From Diphasiastrum complanatum (lineage: Eukaryota > Streptophyta > Lycopodiopsida > Lycopodiales > Lycopodiaceae), in assembly GCA_029204225.1 (NCBI GenBank), contig CM055102.1:23219390-23283389 (forward strand): DNA of 64,000 nucleotides. Reading direction: 5' to 3'. Positions 10,393 to 22,413 of the stretch are shown here, one piece after another (within the stretch, counting starts at the first letter, position 1; each line of letters opens with the position of its first letter). A program made the position numbers and the translations under genes. Under the pieces are notes generated by a model that was given only the letters and a program-made list of their open reading frames with translations, was not told the DNA's origin and did no database searches.

Positions 10393-13300
10393 CATATTTG
10401 GTAAGAAAGTACATGGTTATTCATATTTTGTCTATGATTTTGTATATTTGAACTTGTTTTTTTGATCTAGTGATAGATAGATAACAATTATATCTCAATT
10501 GAAATAATCAAGTACCAAACAAAAAAACAAAATTTTGTATTTAGGAACAAAATCTTTTGTACATGTAATAATACATACAGTAGTTAGTTACTGATGTGAA
10601 AGTAATGTATGATTTGTGTAAATGTGTGACTTTGTTGTCTGAATATCATAGTAATTAAATAGACATTTTTATGTATACATAGAAATGAAAAAAAATTAGA
10701 TTAATTAATAATAAATATTTTTTCTATTTAATGTTTCGTTTGATTATCTTAAATTTCATCTTAGTCTTTGTAATTCATTAAAAAATGCTGACTATCATAT
10801 TTAATAGTTTTTTGTGCACTGGTTTTTTGTGTCATGTTATTAAATTTATGTATGATCCTATCTATTTGCACATGCACAAATATATGTAGCTGGTAGTAGT
10901 TTATTAATCATGAGCATTTTCGTATGAGTTGAAGACTTTTTGCATGAGTAACATTTTGTATATTGGCTAGTGGATTGTGTAATGGCGCAATGTCGCCATG
11001 TAGTCATGGGTATTTACATGCAATGAATTAATCTATGATATTCGTATCAATACAACTGATTTGTTCATAAATATTGTTATGCAATTAAGTATAGAATTTT
11101 ATTTAGTTTTGCTTTGTTTGTTATGTGACTATTTAATATCATGTTATAGATTTATGTCTAGAATCTAAAATATTTTTATGGATGTATGCGTGTTCATGAA
11201 CAACCTACGTAGTTTTTAGTTAATAGTAGGAAAACAAATTTTTTGTATGAGGTGGAAAACCTTTATGTATATAATATTACGTATGTATGTTGGTGGAAAA
11301 TCCAACAAATGTACTTAATTTATAAGAAATGTATAGAAGAACATACTTGATAAGACAGTACATGGTTATTCATATTTTGTTTCACGGTTTTGTATATTTG
11401 AACCTGTTTTTTTGATCTGGTGATAGATAGACAACAATTATATTTCAATCTAAATAATCAAGTACCAAAGAAAAAAATGAAATTCTGTATATAAGAACAA
11501 GATCTTTTGTACATGTAATAATACATGCAATAATTAGTTACTGATATAAATGTAATATGTGGTTTGTTTAAATGTGTGACTTTGTTGTCTCAATATCATA
11601 GTAATTAAATAGACGTTTTATGTATACATAGAAATGAAAATATTTAGATTAGTTAATAATAAGTATTTTTTCTATTTAATGTTTTGTTTGATTATCTTAA
11701 AAAAATTTCGCTTTACACGACTACGCTACAGATTTTATAAAATTATTGACAAACAATGTCACAAATGTAGATTTGACTTGCATAGGATCTGGTTAGTATA
11801 TGTAAATTTGTTAAAACTTTTTTACTTTAGATAATTATGTTACAAATTTTTCAAAAAAAATTCCACTTTACATGACTACGCTACAAATTTTTTAAAATTA
11901 TTGACAAACAATTTCACAAATGTAGATTTGTCTTGCATAAGATCTGGTTAGTACATGTAAATTTCTTAAAGCTTTTTTACTTTACATAATTATGTTACAA
12001 ATGTTCCAAAAAAAATTGACAAGCAGATTCACGAAATGTGGATTTGTTTTGCATAATATTTGATTAGTATAAGCATTCATAGTAGATTTTGATTAGTACA
12101 TGCATTAATATAATATATATGATACATTCGATGATATATTTAGTCTTCTTTTCAATCAAATAAGTTATCTCTTTTTAGTAAATTTCTGTTTGTTCTCGTT
12201 TCTAATTTTACAACTTCGCTCCATGATATAATATGCTAGTTCTATTTTACAGTTCTGATGCAATAATTATTAAAATAATAAGTTGTCTGAAATCTCAATT
12301 TCTCATTTTGTAACTAAAATCTCAATTGTTTTTTTTGCATGCATGGAATTTGTCAAAACAAAATCTCATATTTAATTTTTTGAAATATTTTGATATTGTA
12401 ATATGTTATTCGACTTTTTAAAACATTAGAGATGTTTCTGATAACTTAAGATTTTCAAAGATAATTATTTTGAGATCGAATTTCAGAATTTACAAACTAA
12501 TTACCTACGAAACACTAACATGATTATGAAAATTAAAATTATTTGTAACATACATGATTTGTTAATATTTTGCTATATAATTTTGTATGTTTAAATTAGT
12601 TTCAATATAATGATTAGGTTGTTTTTTGGCTTATAGATTTGTATGTCTAGAATTAAAAACATGTAATATCATACATTTTTTTTGTATGAGGTGGAAACCC
12701 CTCATGCATACAATATTGCGTATGTATGTTGGTGGAAAATCCAACAAAAGTACGTAATTTGTTCATTTTCTATCTTAGTTTCATATATTCGAACTTAGTA
12801 ACATAATATAATTATAAATGAAAAAAGTTATAATCTACATAACTAAATGTTAATAAAAAATGTACAAAATAGTATACATGGTGAGCTAGTACATGGTTAT
12901 TTTTATTTTGTTGCTCGATTTTGTATATTTGAATCTATTCTATTGAAATAGTTATAGATAGATAAAAATTATATTTAAATCTAAGTAATTAAGTACCAAA
13001 AAATTACTTAGTCGTTGATAGAAATGATATGTGATTTGTTTAGATGCTCGAAGAATATGTGATACACATAGAAATGAAATTTTTTATTTAGTTAATAATA
13101 TGTATTATTTATTATATATTGCAATTATTGTGGAGAACATCCGGTTGGTTTATAACTACCACTTCTACGTGTTATTAGTTATTTTTCCAAACCACATTAC
13201 GTTGGATGTATTTCATTCGTGTTGTCAATGATTATATAATTTTTTTTATAATTTTAATATTGTGTAAACTTGATAATAGACAATTTAGTATCAATCACAG

Positions 13301-13744
13301 TACTGTGCTCGGATTGAATTGTTGCATATGAACAAAGTATAGTCTTGAATTCCAACCACCGTGTAGTGACAATTTAGAAGCTTGTTGTTCATATGACATT
13401 ACTAAGTCATGTATATTGTTTATGACTATCACGTGCGTAATATTACGGGAAAAAAATATAAACATCATATATATATTCTTATTACTTGAAGATGTTACTT
13501 TTGAAAACCGTTTAAATGATACAATATTAAAAAATAAATAAAAACAATATATATATTCTTATTATTTAATTATGTTGATTTTGAAAACTATTTAGATAAT
13601 ACAATAATTAAATTTTTTTTTTATAGCTTATAAATTTCAGACATTGAATAAAAACAATATATTATTATGAAATATACTTAGTTTCTGTATAAATACAATG
13701 TATTTTAATACTTTTGTAAATACTATTTTTACAATAATAAAAAT
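10393..13744. repeat. AT-rich tandem repeats, units about 940 bp, no genes
   Basis: 10400-11345 and 11346 onward repeat each other (AGTACATGGTTATTCATATTTTG at 10411 and 11357; GTAATAATACATRCAR..TTAGTTACTGAT; TGTGTGACTTTGTTGTCT). Degenerate third-copy blocks occur near 12715 (TATGTTGGTGGAAAATCC) and 12892. No gene or splice-like structure is seen. Its nature is unclear: satellite-like array or long non-coding interior of a DNA transposon. Confidence 0.6.
11705..12020. repeat. Two tandem copies of an AT-rich 155-bp unit plus a partial third
   Basis: CTTTACACGACTACGCTACA at 11711 recurs as CTTTACATGACTACGCTACA at 11866, a 155-base period. Both are followed by AAATTATTGACAAACAAT and GGATCTGGTTAGTA-like blocks. 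A third, shorter copy starts near 12010. It is nested inside the larger tandem array. Confidence 0.7.
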
Positions 13745-14445
13745 TGTGAAGAATTGCCAAAAATTGGCAAATCTAGCTTGATCAATAACCATGTAGAATA
13801 GTGTAAATTGTGTACACAAGTGGGTCCCACACATGTGAGGCCATGATGCCACATGGGAAACCCATCCTAATGTAGGTTAGGTCAAGTCAAGAGAGTTGGT
13901 CATGTCTATTTGGTGGTCATCCCTACTTTATAGGACCTACACTTAAGTTTAAGGTGAAAATTTGACCAACTAGTTACCTACCAAGCATAACTCTAGGAAA
14001 TAGACTAGGGTTTCATTTTAGGTCAAGGAGAGTGAGTTAACTTCCTTATTACATGCTGGAAATCCACCTAACTTCAAGAAGGAAGTCGAATTTGCTATGT
14101 ATTCCCTCTCTCCATAGTGAGAAGATAGAAAATTTTCGGAGCTCATTGGCAATCTCAAGCTAGTTCACTATGTACATTGAGTTTTTGTGATCCAAATGAA
14201 ACCAAATCAATTTCTATTTGTTTCTCAGGTTGAAGGCCGTACTACAGCATGTAGTACACACGTGTGAGATCGGATTTCAATGTTTATCAATGCTTTTGAT
14301 TGTTAATGCTTGTTGTTTGTCAAATTGCCAATCTAGATCAACATTTTTGTGTCTAGTTTTTTGATAGATTGTTAAGCAAGCATCCAATCACTCTTGTGGA
14401 TCTTTTGTAGATCCATTTATGGTCCTAAAGTACAGTACTTTCACA
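13745..14445 (+). repeat. Solo LTR of the E1/E4 family, TSD aaaat
   Basis: Starts TGTGAAGAATTGCC, ends GTACTTTCACA, and is flanked by aaaat at 13740-13744 and 14446-14450. No primer-binding site follows and no internal region exists, so this is the product of LTR-LTR recombination. Its terminal blocks (CTTGTGGATC, GATCCATTTATGGTCC) match the LTRs at 26580-27264 and 42545-43232. It contains ACACACGTGTGAGA near 14257. Confidence 0.85.
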
Positions 14446-14771
14446 AAAATCATGATAACAAAGAATGCAAACCTATCGTGTAGCATTTAAAATATATTAA
14501 TTACGTACAACTTTTAGCTTAAATTCAACTAGTTTATGATTGGTTAAATTGTTTTGTTCATTCATTCATTTTCTTGTACAATCCCACGAATTTGTTTAAT
14601 ACCTTGATCTTGCAGATCTTGGCAATCAAAATATTAATAATAGTTTTCATGTACCGTGAAAAAAAAACCCACCATCTAAAATACATAAAATAATAAAGAA
14701 CATTCACAGTTTATTCTTTCCATATCAAGGGGGTCCTATAAACAAAGTACTATAATTATTTGCTATTGCAG
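14446..14771. other. Intergenic, AT-rich
   Basis: About 325 bases with nothing recognised; possible promoter side of the RPA-like gene. Confidence 0.4.
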
Positions 14772-14784
14772 GCCTATCACAAAT

Positions 14785-14985
14785 GGAACAAACCGGCGAT
14801 TCAGATGAGTTCAATGAACATGAAGCCCAAACAGGGGAACACCAATATAATGACGGTAGATACCATTTTGCAATTATAAAATCTACTTGTTTTTGACTAA
14901 ATTGCAAAAACTTTTTTTATTAAAAATACATGTATTTGTTCTCAACAGAAGAATTTGATCTTGAAGAACTCATTGAGCGAGAGAG
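14785..14985 (+). other. Putative upstream exons of the RPA-like gene
   Basis: An acidic frame starts at ATG 14785 (MEQTGDSDEFNEHEAQ). It could splice from TGACG|GTAGAT at 14855 to CAACAG|AAG at 14949 and continue EEFDLEELIERER to GAGAG|GTAC at 14985. The next acceptor (GTAG|AATG at 15135) would then put the main exon out of frame, so either the model or the gene is broken, or these are 5' UTR exons. Confidence 0.35.
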
Positions 14986-15190
14986 GTACAAAGCTTTAAC
15001 AACATGCCATCTATATGTACATTGAAATGTATGTGTGTATGTGCATATACATATACACTCATACATATCCATGTGGCCATTTCGTTGTAACATTATATAA
15101 TAAAATTGATTATTTATTTTTATGCTTTTTGTAGAATGTCTTTCGACAAATCCACCTATTGCTAGTTACAATGATTGTGTACAGGGATCC

Positions 15191-16462
15191 ATGAATGTAA
15201 GCCAAGAACCTAATTGTCGGGTATTGGGACAATTTTGGAACATATCTAATAGACTTGCATTGTTGCATATGCCATCAACTAGTAGTAGTGCATCGGCCGT
15301 GGTGTCCATTGTTGATCTACACCCGATAGATATAGATGCGTCGTTGATGTCAAAGAGAAAAACTTTTTGGGAATGTGGTGATGATAGTAAGCGTTTACGC
15401 ATTGATCATGATTCATCACTAGCCTCTCCAACAAATTCGCATCAAGTATTTGTTGCAGATATTGCACTTGGTCTATCTAATGTACATTTTGAGGGACAGA
15501 TACTTTGCAAATATGAAAATTTTATGATGAACAAGCCATACGCACGGTACTTGAAATTAGATTTTATAGACATGCATGAAGCTGGTACTGTCACGTTGTC
15601 AATTTACGAAACATACTACTGTGGCATTATAGATAAACTTGAAATTGGAAAATGTATTCGTATTGTTTACTTTGGAGTTGAAAAAAGGAATTTGCAAAAT
15701 GATTACGGGTCATGTAACTTCACCATGGTGTTCAGACAAAGTATCCAAATTGTTCATATTCGTACTTTGCCCATGGACGTGGCCTTTTTTCCCGAAATAT
15801 GTTTAGCAAATTTTCATGATGACTGCGTATATTTGTTGGCTGAGAACAAGGACATCCATAATTCAATGCTTTTAGGCACAATCGTTGTTGTTATCACTGA
15901 CATTGTTACACATCGTCGCTGCATGTTAACTGTTGCGGACGGTTTTGAGCAACAAGATCAAGCACATGTACATAAAAAAAAGTTTGTATTTGTTGCTTTT
16001 AATATATTGTACGCTTATATATCTATATATATTAACTTGGCACCGGATTTCACAGATAACATTTTGGGAGGACACACAAGTGACGTATAACAAAATCGTT
16101 GATGAATACCATAACAATCAATGGTACATGTATAGTATACGCAATTTGGGCATTTGGAAAAAGGCCAATCCATTCCAATTTACAGTGTCGCCAAAAACTA
16201 TTTTCGGCCACATTCCTTTTGGACAAATCAAAGCCCGATTACATACAGGTCATGAAGTGCACACTCGTGGAAACGACATTATGAAAGAGGTGAATTTCCT
16301 ATTTTTATAACATGGTAACTAGAAAAACCATAAAATATTTTTTTTAAATCAATGATACGTATTTTTAGTATATATTAGATTTTTTTTTATATACTTTACA
16401 TGTATTTATATGTGTTGTCTATGACTATGCAGGTAGTAGGACGATTACGGAAAACCGAATAA
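15191..16462 (+). CDS. RPA1-like (replication protein A large-subunit-like) OB-fold protein, spliced, about 346 aa
   Basis: Three coding exons fit one open frame: 15191-15967, 16056-16289 and 16433-16462. The introns (15968-16055, 16290-16432) have GT..AG ends and preserve phase; the stop is TAA at 16460. The start MNVSQEP is chosen because the upstream exons do not join in frame. The middle (about residues 115-195: ARYLKLDFIDMHEAGTVTLS, IGKCIRIVYFGVEK, FTMVFRQS) has the strand pattern of an RPA1/DUF223 OB fold. A second OB-like domain follows (MLLGTIVVVITDI, CMLTVADG, ITFWED, SIRNLGIWK). Such proteins bind single-stranded DNA in replication and repair. RPA-like genes are also carried by Helitrons, but no Rep-helicase is seen. 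LTR-element sequence begins within about 40 bases after the stop. No disabling mutation is seen in this model. Confidence 0.6.
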
Positions 16463-16489
16463 AATGCGTCGTTTTTAGAATATGTTTGT

Positions 16490-17202
16490 ATGGTATGCAA
16501 ACTAACAAAATTTTACAGCAAACTGAATTCCAATCAATCCTAAAAGTAACGGAGGATGCACAAATCAAACATCTAGATCCAAACTATGAGCTAGAATCAA
16601 GACTAGTTAATAAAACTAGCAAATTTGGCATTCAACTCAACATTAGGCACATAGATTTGATCAAATGAACCAAAGTAAAGTACAACAAGCTTCTTAAAAC
16701 TGTAAACAGGTTCAGTACCTTCCAATCCAAGCAATTAATGCATAAAAACACTCACATCCAATAGTTAGAACTTGCCATCAAAAGAGAATGATGATAGAAG
16801 TAGGAAAACTCAATTTTTTTTCATATTTAGATGGAGATCCCGTCATACATTTATACATTTCAAGCTTGGATCTGAACGTTTTAGGGCCTATATGTACTTA
16901 TCATAACCTAACCATAACATCTAACCTAATAGGTCATTGGATCCACCCTAATATGGGGTCAAGATCTCAAGATCCAAAAACAACGTAAAACATGCTATTT
17001 TTATCTCCTAGAATTTCTCTAGCTTATCTAAGCACACTTTGGCCTAATTTCAAAGATGCTATCACAATGTAATATGAGGAATGAAGTCTTGGGAAATCAT
17101 ACTATTCTATTTGGCATGTGTGGCATCTATTTACATGGCCATCTTGCCAATTACAATGCATGTGACCAAAATTGGTCAAGCTAGGATTGTGAAATTTCAA
17201 CA
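16490..17202 (-). repeat. 3' LTR of family N (minus strand)
   Basis: On the minus strand it starts TGTTGAAATTTCACAATCC at 17202 and runs to about 16490. It matches the LTR at 41500-42185: shared blocks include the AGGCACATAGATTTGATCAAATGAACC region and GGATCCACCCTAATATGGG. A purine tract (minus strand GTGAGGCGGAG, 17203-17213) lies just inside. The outer end is uncertain by some 15 bases. Confidence 0.75.
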
Positions 17203-17429
17203 CTCCGCCTCACAATTTAGCTTGATGAGACTATCCTGGATCAATAATAATTACATGCTTAAAAACAACATAATTAACAAGTTCTTGATGTATGTAGTGA
17301 GTATGATCACTCATTACAATAAAAACATAATTTAAACTCCAAGTTGTCAAATGTAGTGAGAGAGCTCCATAAAGGTTGTCTTCAAGTCCAAGCTTTGTCT
17401 TTGGTAGGTTGTTGAATGATCACCTTGGG

Positions 17430-18437
17430 CTAAAAAATGTGAGTCTCTTCCTCAAAATAAACATGAAAAATAGTAGCTTTCCATAAGATCCAACTTTTGT
17501 ATGAAGCACATACAATCAAAGTTTGAGATATCACCATCTTGACTTTATCCACCAAAACAATGAACTCCAACTTGGCATCCTTCCAATGAAGGTATTCTTT
17601 TCTTGGAAATTCAAGAGTGAATGGATCACAAGATGAGGCCTTTGAATACATATTTGAAACTCCAATCAAAGTAGTAATGATCACTATTTCATCATCATAA
17701 GATATAGGATGAGAAACAATGTTCATACTAGCATCATCAAAGGACTTTGTCAAATACAAGACATCAAACACAAAATAAGATGAGTAAAGGGATATATGGA
17801 TAAACTTCCTTGCTGATCCTTTCTCTTTACCCAAACCTTCATATTGATGTAGATTCAGGTCTCTTTTGCCTTGAGACAAGTGCTCCTTATCGGGTTCCTC
17901 CTTGATGTCTTTTTTCTTCATCATGCTCACTCCCTCTTGGTGTTGATGATGAAAACATGGATCCAAACCATGATCTTCTTCAAGACTCTCAAGGACTTTG
18001 TTTTCAAGTCTCCAAACATGAATGTTCTCATTCTCAATATGATCTTTCAAGTCAACAAAACAATCACCAAGATTATTTACACCAAATTTACTAGTCCACA
18101 ATTGCTTACCACTAGCAATTTGCATTACATACTTGTTGAACTTGAAACTAATGAGGCCAAATACACTTGTATGGATATAAGTGTCCTTCAAGGATGATTC
18201 ACTTACTCTCATACAAGGTTCACAATTTGCCTCTTTGAAAATGAAGTCAAAATCTTTCAACTTATAAATGAAAATGTCATGCTTACTTCTAGCACACTCA
18301 AGAGTAAGTAGATATGACAACCACCTTTCATTCCATACTTCAGAATTCAAATGGACTTCATTACAAAACTCAGCAAATGAAGTACAAAATGTACGCCCTT
18401 TTCCAACTTGCCTTTCCTTGTCCACAAAAATGAGCAT
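17430..18437 (-). CDS. Family N unknown ORF, 335 aa, in the place of RT-RNase H
   Basis: An open frame of 335 codons, starting MLIFVDKERQ, which is the end of the usual copia integrase-RT linker. The remainder has no RT (no YVDD) and no RNase H. It contains DIFIYKLKDFDFIFKE, CEPCMRVSESSLKDTYIH, an acidic/Lys middle (KKKDIKEEPDKEHLSQGKRD), KEKGSARKF, and a more hydrophobic C-terminal half (YSSYFVFDVLY, LEFIVLVDKVKMVISQT). It is nearly identical to residues 185-540 of the E3 frame at 39711-41471 and clearly related to E0 8504-9490. It lies about 230 bases before its 3' LTR, with no other gene. Upstream, in the same frame, a copia RT fragment of another family (E1) adjoins, separated by a single TAG. 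Unknown function; probably element-encoded rather than a host gene. Confidence 0.7.
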   Translation of the reverse strand: MLIFVDKERQVGKGRTFCTSFAEFCNEVHLNSEVWNERWLSYLLTLECARSKHDIFIYKLKDFDFIFKEANCEPCMRVSESSLKDTYIHTSVFGLISFKFNKYVMQIASGKQLWTSKFGVNNLGDCFVDLKDHIENENIHVWRLENKVLESLEEDHGLDPCFHHQHQEGVSMMKKKDIKEEPDKEHLSQGKRDLNLHQYEGLGKEKGSARKFIHISLYSSYFVFDVLYLTKSFDDASMNIVSHPISYDDEIVIITTLIGVSNMYSKASSCDPFTLEFPRKEYLHWKDAKLEFIVLVDKVKMVISQTLIVCASYKSWILWKATIFHVYFEEETHIF

Positions 18438-18443
18438 TGATAG

Positions 18444-18899
18444 CTAGATCAAGGAGTCAATAAGAATTCTATATAATTTGATGTCCTCAAAGGATGCTTC
18501 ATCACAACCAATAGGTGCTTTTACATGTTGCTCCATTGGTGTCACAATGCCTTTACAATTCTTCATTCCAAATCTATCTAGGATGGATGTAGCATATTTA
18601 GATTGACAAATGAAGCTAAAATCACATCCTCTAATAACCTCTATTCCAAGAATGAAGCTTAATAGGCCGCGATCTACCATCTTAAACTCTTTTGCTAATG
18701 CAATTTTTACATCTCTAATTCCTTCTAGATCATTACCACTCAAGATAATGTCATCTACATACAAGACAAGAATAATGATCATGCCATCATAAAATCTTAT
18801 GTACAATGATGGATCATAGGCACTCATTACAAAATTGATGAAAATGAGAAAAGAGTTTAGCCTAGAGTACCATGCTCTAGGTGCACAAATAGTTAGCAC
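18444..18899 (-). pseudogene. E1 reverse transcriptase fragment (copia RVT_2), internally deleted
   Basis: Begins PRAWYSRLNSFL, holds the catalytic LYVDDIILSG motif, LSFILGIEV and YRILIDSLI, and ends at TAG 18444. The N-terminal RT part with the first catalytic Asp is missing: the integrase end (TCANYLC) is joined directly to the RT middle near 18890, out of frame. RNase H is absent. It cannot be functional. Confidence 0.85.
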
Positions 18900-20106
18900 A
18901 AGTTATTGCTTGACCCCAAAATGGTTTGGATAGAGAAGCATCTAGCCTTAAGGCCTTAGCACACTCACAAAGAGATCTATTTTTTCTCTCACTCACTCCA
19001 TTTTGTTGAGGGGTGTATGGACATGACAACTCCCTCTTTATGCCATTAGAACTACAAAAGTCAATCAACTTATTGGAGATACATTCACCTCCATTATCAC
19101 TCCTTAATACCTTAATCTTGGTACTAAGTTGATTTTCTACCAAAGTCTTGAACTTTACAAAAGAATCAAACACGATTGATTTGCTAGACAAGAGGTACAT
19201 CCAACAAAATCTAGAATAGTCATCAATGAAGATTACATAGTGCTTGGCACCACCATTAGACTCATGTGAAAAACTATGAACATACAAATGGATGAGTTGA
19301 AGAGGAGAGTTTGATCTTGATGTAGATCTTGAGAAGGGTAGTTTGTGAGCCTTTGAGAGGCTGCATGCTTCACATCTCTTCCCACACTTTGACAAATGCC
19401 TGAGGAGTCCAACTGCAAGCTCCTTTGCTACCATAGATTCCATGGCTTTGTAGTTGGGGTGGCCCAACCTTTTGTGCCACAGTTCCACCTTTGATAACTC
19501 CACCTTTGCCAAGTTAACACTCTCCACTGCAACATTAGCATCAAGCTTAAACAATCTACCTTGTTTAAAGCCTTTGACTATACATTCATCATTTCTAAGG
19601 ATGGAACAAACTCCATGCTTAAATTGTACATCTAGGCCATTATCCATTAACACCCCAACACTAAGCAAATTCCTGGTTAACTTAGGAACATAAAGAACAT
19701 TATGAAGATTCATCCTTTTGGATGATCTAACATACAAGGGAATTATCTTACATTTTTGACTACTTGCAGTATAGATTGATCTATGTAAATCATTGTAAGA
19801 AAGTAAAGTGGAGAATATGTCCTTTTGATATGTCATGTGGGAACTAGCCCCACTATGAATCCAGCAAGAATCACAGGTGTTGCACTTGGATGATGGTGGT
19901 TTTTTGGAAACCATCAAGGATGACTCTTCATCCTCCTCCTCCTCCTTATGTGCAATGTTGATTTGTTTGCTCTCTTGTGCCTTCTTGTTCTTGAGACATT
20001 CTGATGCAAAATGTCCTTTCTTTCCACAGAGAAAACATTTGTACTTGGATTTGTCTTTGATCTTGCCCTTTGAGCTTGAAGCCTCATCCTCCTGCTTGGT
20101 CTCCTT
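18877..20106 (-). pseudogene. E1 gag zinc knuckle, protease and integrase (continuation of 25268-25950)
   Basis: The segment reads zinc knuckle CFLCGKKGHFASEC, protease, GAG-pre-integrase (LWHKRLGH...CEACSLSKAH), then integrase core with SDNGGE and NGVSERKNR. Two catalytic changes are visible. The protease motif is WIHSGASSHM instead of WIDSGASSHM (codon 19855-19857). The first integrase Asp is Tyr in LIHLYVHS (codon 19282-19284; E4 has LIHLDVHS). The frame joins the gag part at 25268-25950 exactly when E2 and one tcctt are removed. The last 23 codons of the apparent ORF beyond 20106 are E2 LTR sequence. Confidence 0.9.
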
Positions 20107-20847
20107 TGTGAAGAATTGAAAAAGATTATCTATGTTAGATATAGGGGTCTTATGTTTTTTTTTTACATCAAGCATCTAGGTGTAAGATGTTGATAGGAAT
20201 TAATTTGGCATAGATGGCAAATTATGCATTTCCACTTGTAATGCCACTATTGAGCCAAAATAGAGTAAGAGGCTAAACACTTGCTAATTAGAGTGTAGAC
20301 AAGTGTAAAGTTTTTGTTTGATGAATTCCAAGAGGTCCAATAGGATTTAGAGGTGGAACCTTGTGAGGTCCAATAGGAAATTGAGGTGTGCTTGAATATA
20401 GTCCAATAGAATTAAGAGGTGCATAGATCAATGATCCAATAGGATCAAGAGGTGACAAAATATGGTCCAATCATAGTTAAGCATAGTGGTAGCTCGTGGA
20501 CCTACTAGTATCATTGTACTCCTCATTTTGAATGTAATTGATTTGGTGATTTCATGGATTTTGTGAGTTATTGGATTTCTAGCTTTCTCTCTCTACTCGA
20601 AAGCTCATGATGCATTTTCTCTCTCTACCTGAGGAGAGCAGCTTGTTTTTACTTAGATTATTTTTTGAATACTTCCCACACATGTGAGTGAGAGTTGGAA
20701 GTGATTGAATGCATGTAGTAGTGTGTTTTTGCCATAGGATTCAAGATTAATCTTGAATCTCAATCTACTCTTGATCTTGGTGCATCTACACACCTTAGGA
20801 GATCACGAGTACATGTAGTGGACAGTCCACACGTGTGAAATTCAACA
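20107..20847 (+). repeat. E2 5' LTR
   Basis: 741 bases, TG..CA ends. It contains repeated AGGTCCAATAG motifs (20330-20420), a TTTTCTCTCTCTAC pyrimidine tract repeated twice, and GTCCACACGTGTGAAA near its end. Confidence 0.92.
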
Positions 20848-20860
20848 TGGTATCAGAGCC
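20848..20860 (+). other. E2 primer-binding site (initiator tRNA-Met)
   Basis: TGGTATCAGAGCC immediately after the LTR. Confidence 0.92.
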
Positions 20861-21603
20861 CACCTAAGGTTACCATGCATTTTGATCCATCTAAGTGAAA
20901 AATTTTCATCAATCTTGAGCTAGAAGTTGTCAAGGCCCATTTTCCTAGCTATCTTGTTCAATCTTGGATCAAAAGAGATCAAAAGGACATTGATTGGGTC
21001 TGACCTGGTACTGTACGGAATTAAGTGCTCATACACGTGTGAGGAACATCCAATTTCAGTTTGGAAGTTCTCTCTCATGTTTGATCCATTTATCTTGCTT
21101 GATAGCTTGTTTCGAAGCTATTTTTGTCTAGTTTCTGTTGCAATCAGTTTTATTCCATTTGGTTGAGCCAATCAAAAGTTATAAGCTTTTGAAGAGGGTT
21201 AGGTAGGGCACCTAGACCTGGGTGGACACATTTGGTTTGGTCAAGAGATTGCTTGGTTGATCCAAAATCACAGTTGTATGCTTGCCAATCTCATCTATAT
21301 GTGATCTAGGCACTGTTTTGAGATCTTAGCCATTTTGTTTCATGCAATATCATTGTATTTGAGTCAAATTTGGTTTCTTAGTGTATTTCACACGTGCTAA
21401 GAGTGTTAGATCCTAACTTTGCCTATACTCCATCATTTGATGTGAAATAGATCTTGTTTTAGAGAGATTTGAGTAGCTAGTGAGAATCAATTCACAAAAT
21501 GTTTTAAGATCTTTCATAGGAGGAGATAGTACTCAATTATTGGATCCTATTGAAAGTGTGTAACAATATTTATTGTTCATCATTTGAGTTTTCTTCACTT
21601 CAA

Positions 21604-22413
21604 ATGTCTTCAATGGGTTCATCCTTGTTGGAACCAAGTGAAAGATTGACCACTTCAAATTATTCAATTTGAAAAATGAGGATGGAGTCCATCTTGATCC
21701 TTCAAGGCGTGATGGACATAGTTCTTGGCCTTGAAGAAGAACCACAAGTTCTTCAAGAGGTTCAAAAATACAAAAAGAGAGCTAGGATGGCTCTCCACTA
21801 CATTAAGATGAATGTCTCTAATGAGATATTGAGGGAGATAGGTACTTGTACAACAGCCAAAGAAGCTTGGGATTGTCTCAAGACTATCTATGAGGCTAAG
21901 AATACCTCTAGGCTTCTCACTCTTAGGAATCAAATCTTTCAAAGTAGCCAAAAGAGTGATGAGAGTGCATCTAGTTATGTTTTGAGAGTAAAAGATATTC
22001 ATAGAGAGCTTGCTTGTATTGGTGATTCCATCAATCAAAATGAGCTAGTTCAAGTCATTCTCAATGGCTTGAGAAGTGAATTTGATAACCTTGTCCAATC
22101 CTATGCCATTAAGGAGGAGCTACCAATTTTGGAGGCTCTCCAAAGTGTGCTAATTTCAGAAGAATCAAGACAAGAGTACAAGCTCTTGAGGATGGACAAG
22201 CTTTCTCTCACTCATAATGATGGCAAAGCTCTCTTTGCCAATGATAAGCACAAAGAGAGGAGCAAGAACCAACATCAACAATCCTCAAGCAATGACAAAG
22301 TCAAATCCAAAGACAAAGATGAGGAGGAAGATGATTCCTCCAATGCTTCATCATCCAAGCTCAAGAAGAAGAAGAAGATCAAGTGCTTTTATGTGAATGT
22401 GCAAAATCTATGA
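21604..22413 (+). pseudogene. E2 gag, with TGA at codon 23
   Basis: The natural start is ATG 21604 (MSSMGSSLLEPSERL). The conserved SIWKVRMES motif reads SI-stop-KMRMES: the Trp codon is TGA at 21670-21672. From 21676 the UBN2/retrotran_gag region is open (LALHYIKMN-like block, AKEAWDCLKTIYEAKNTSRL, SYVLRVKD, LVQVILNGL). It ends in a Lys-rich stretch where a zinc knuckle should begin (IKCFY), at the deletion junction near 22385-22400. Confidence 0.88.

Noticed and set aside
18877-20175. ORF start MLDVKKKHKTPISNIDN as the natural N-terminus of E1 pol
   Set aside because: The first codons lie in the E2 LTR; the true upstream sequence is the E1 gag at 25268-25950. The same peptide appears at 24380-24595 in the other E2 LTR.
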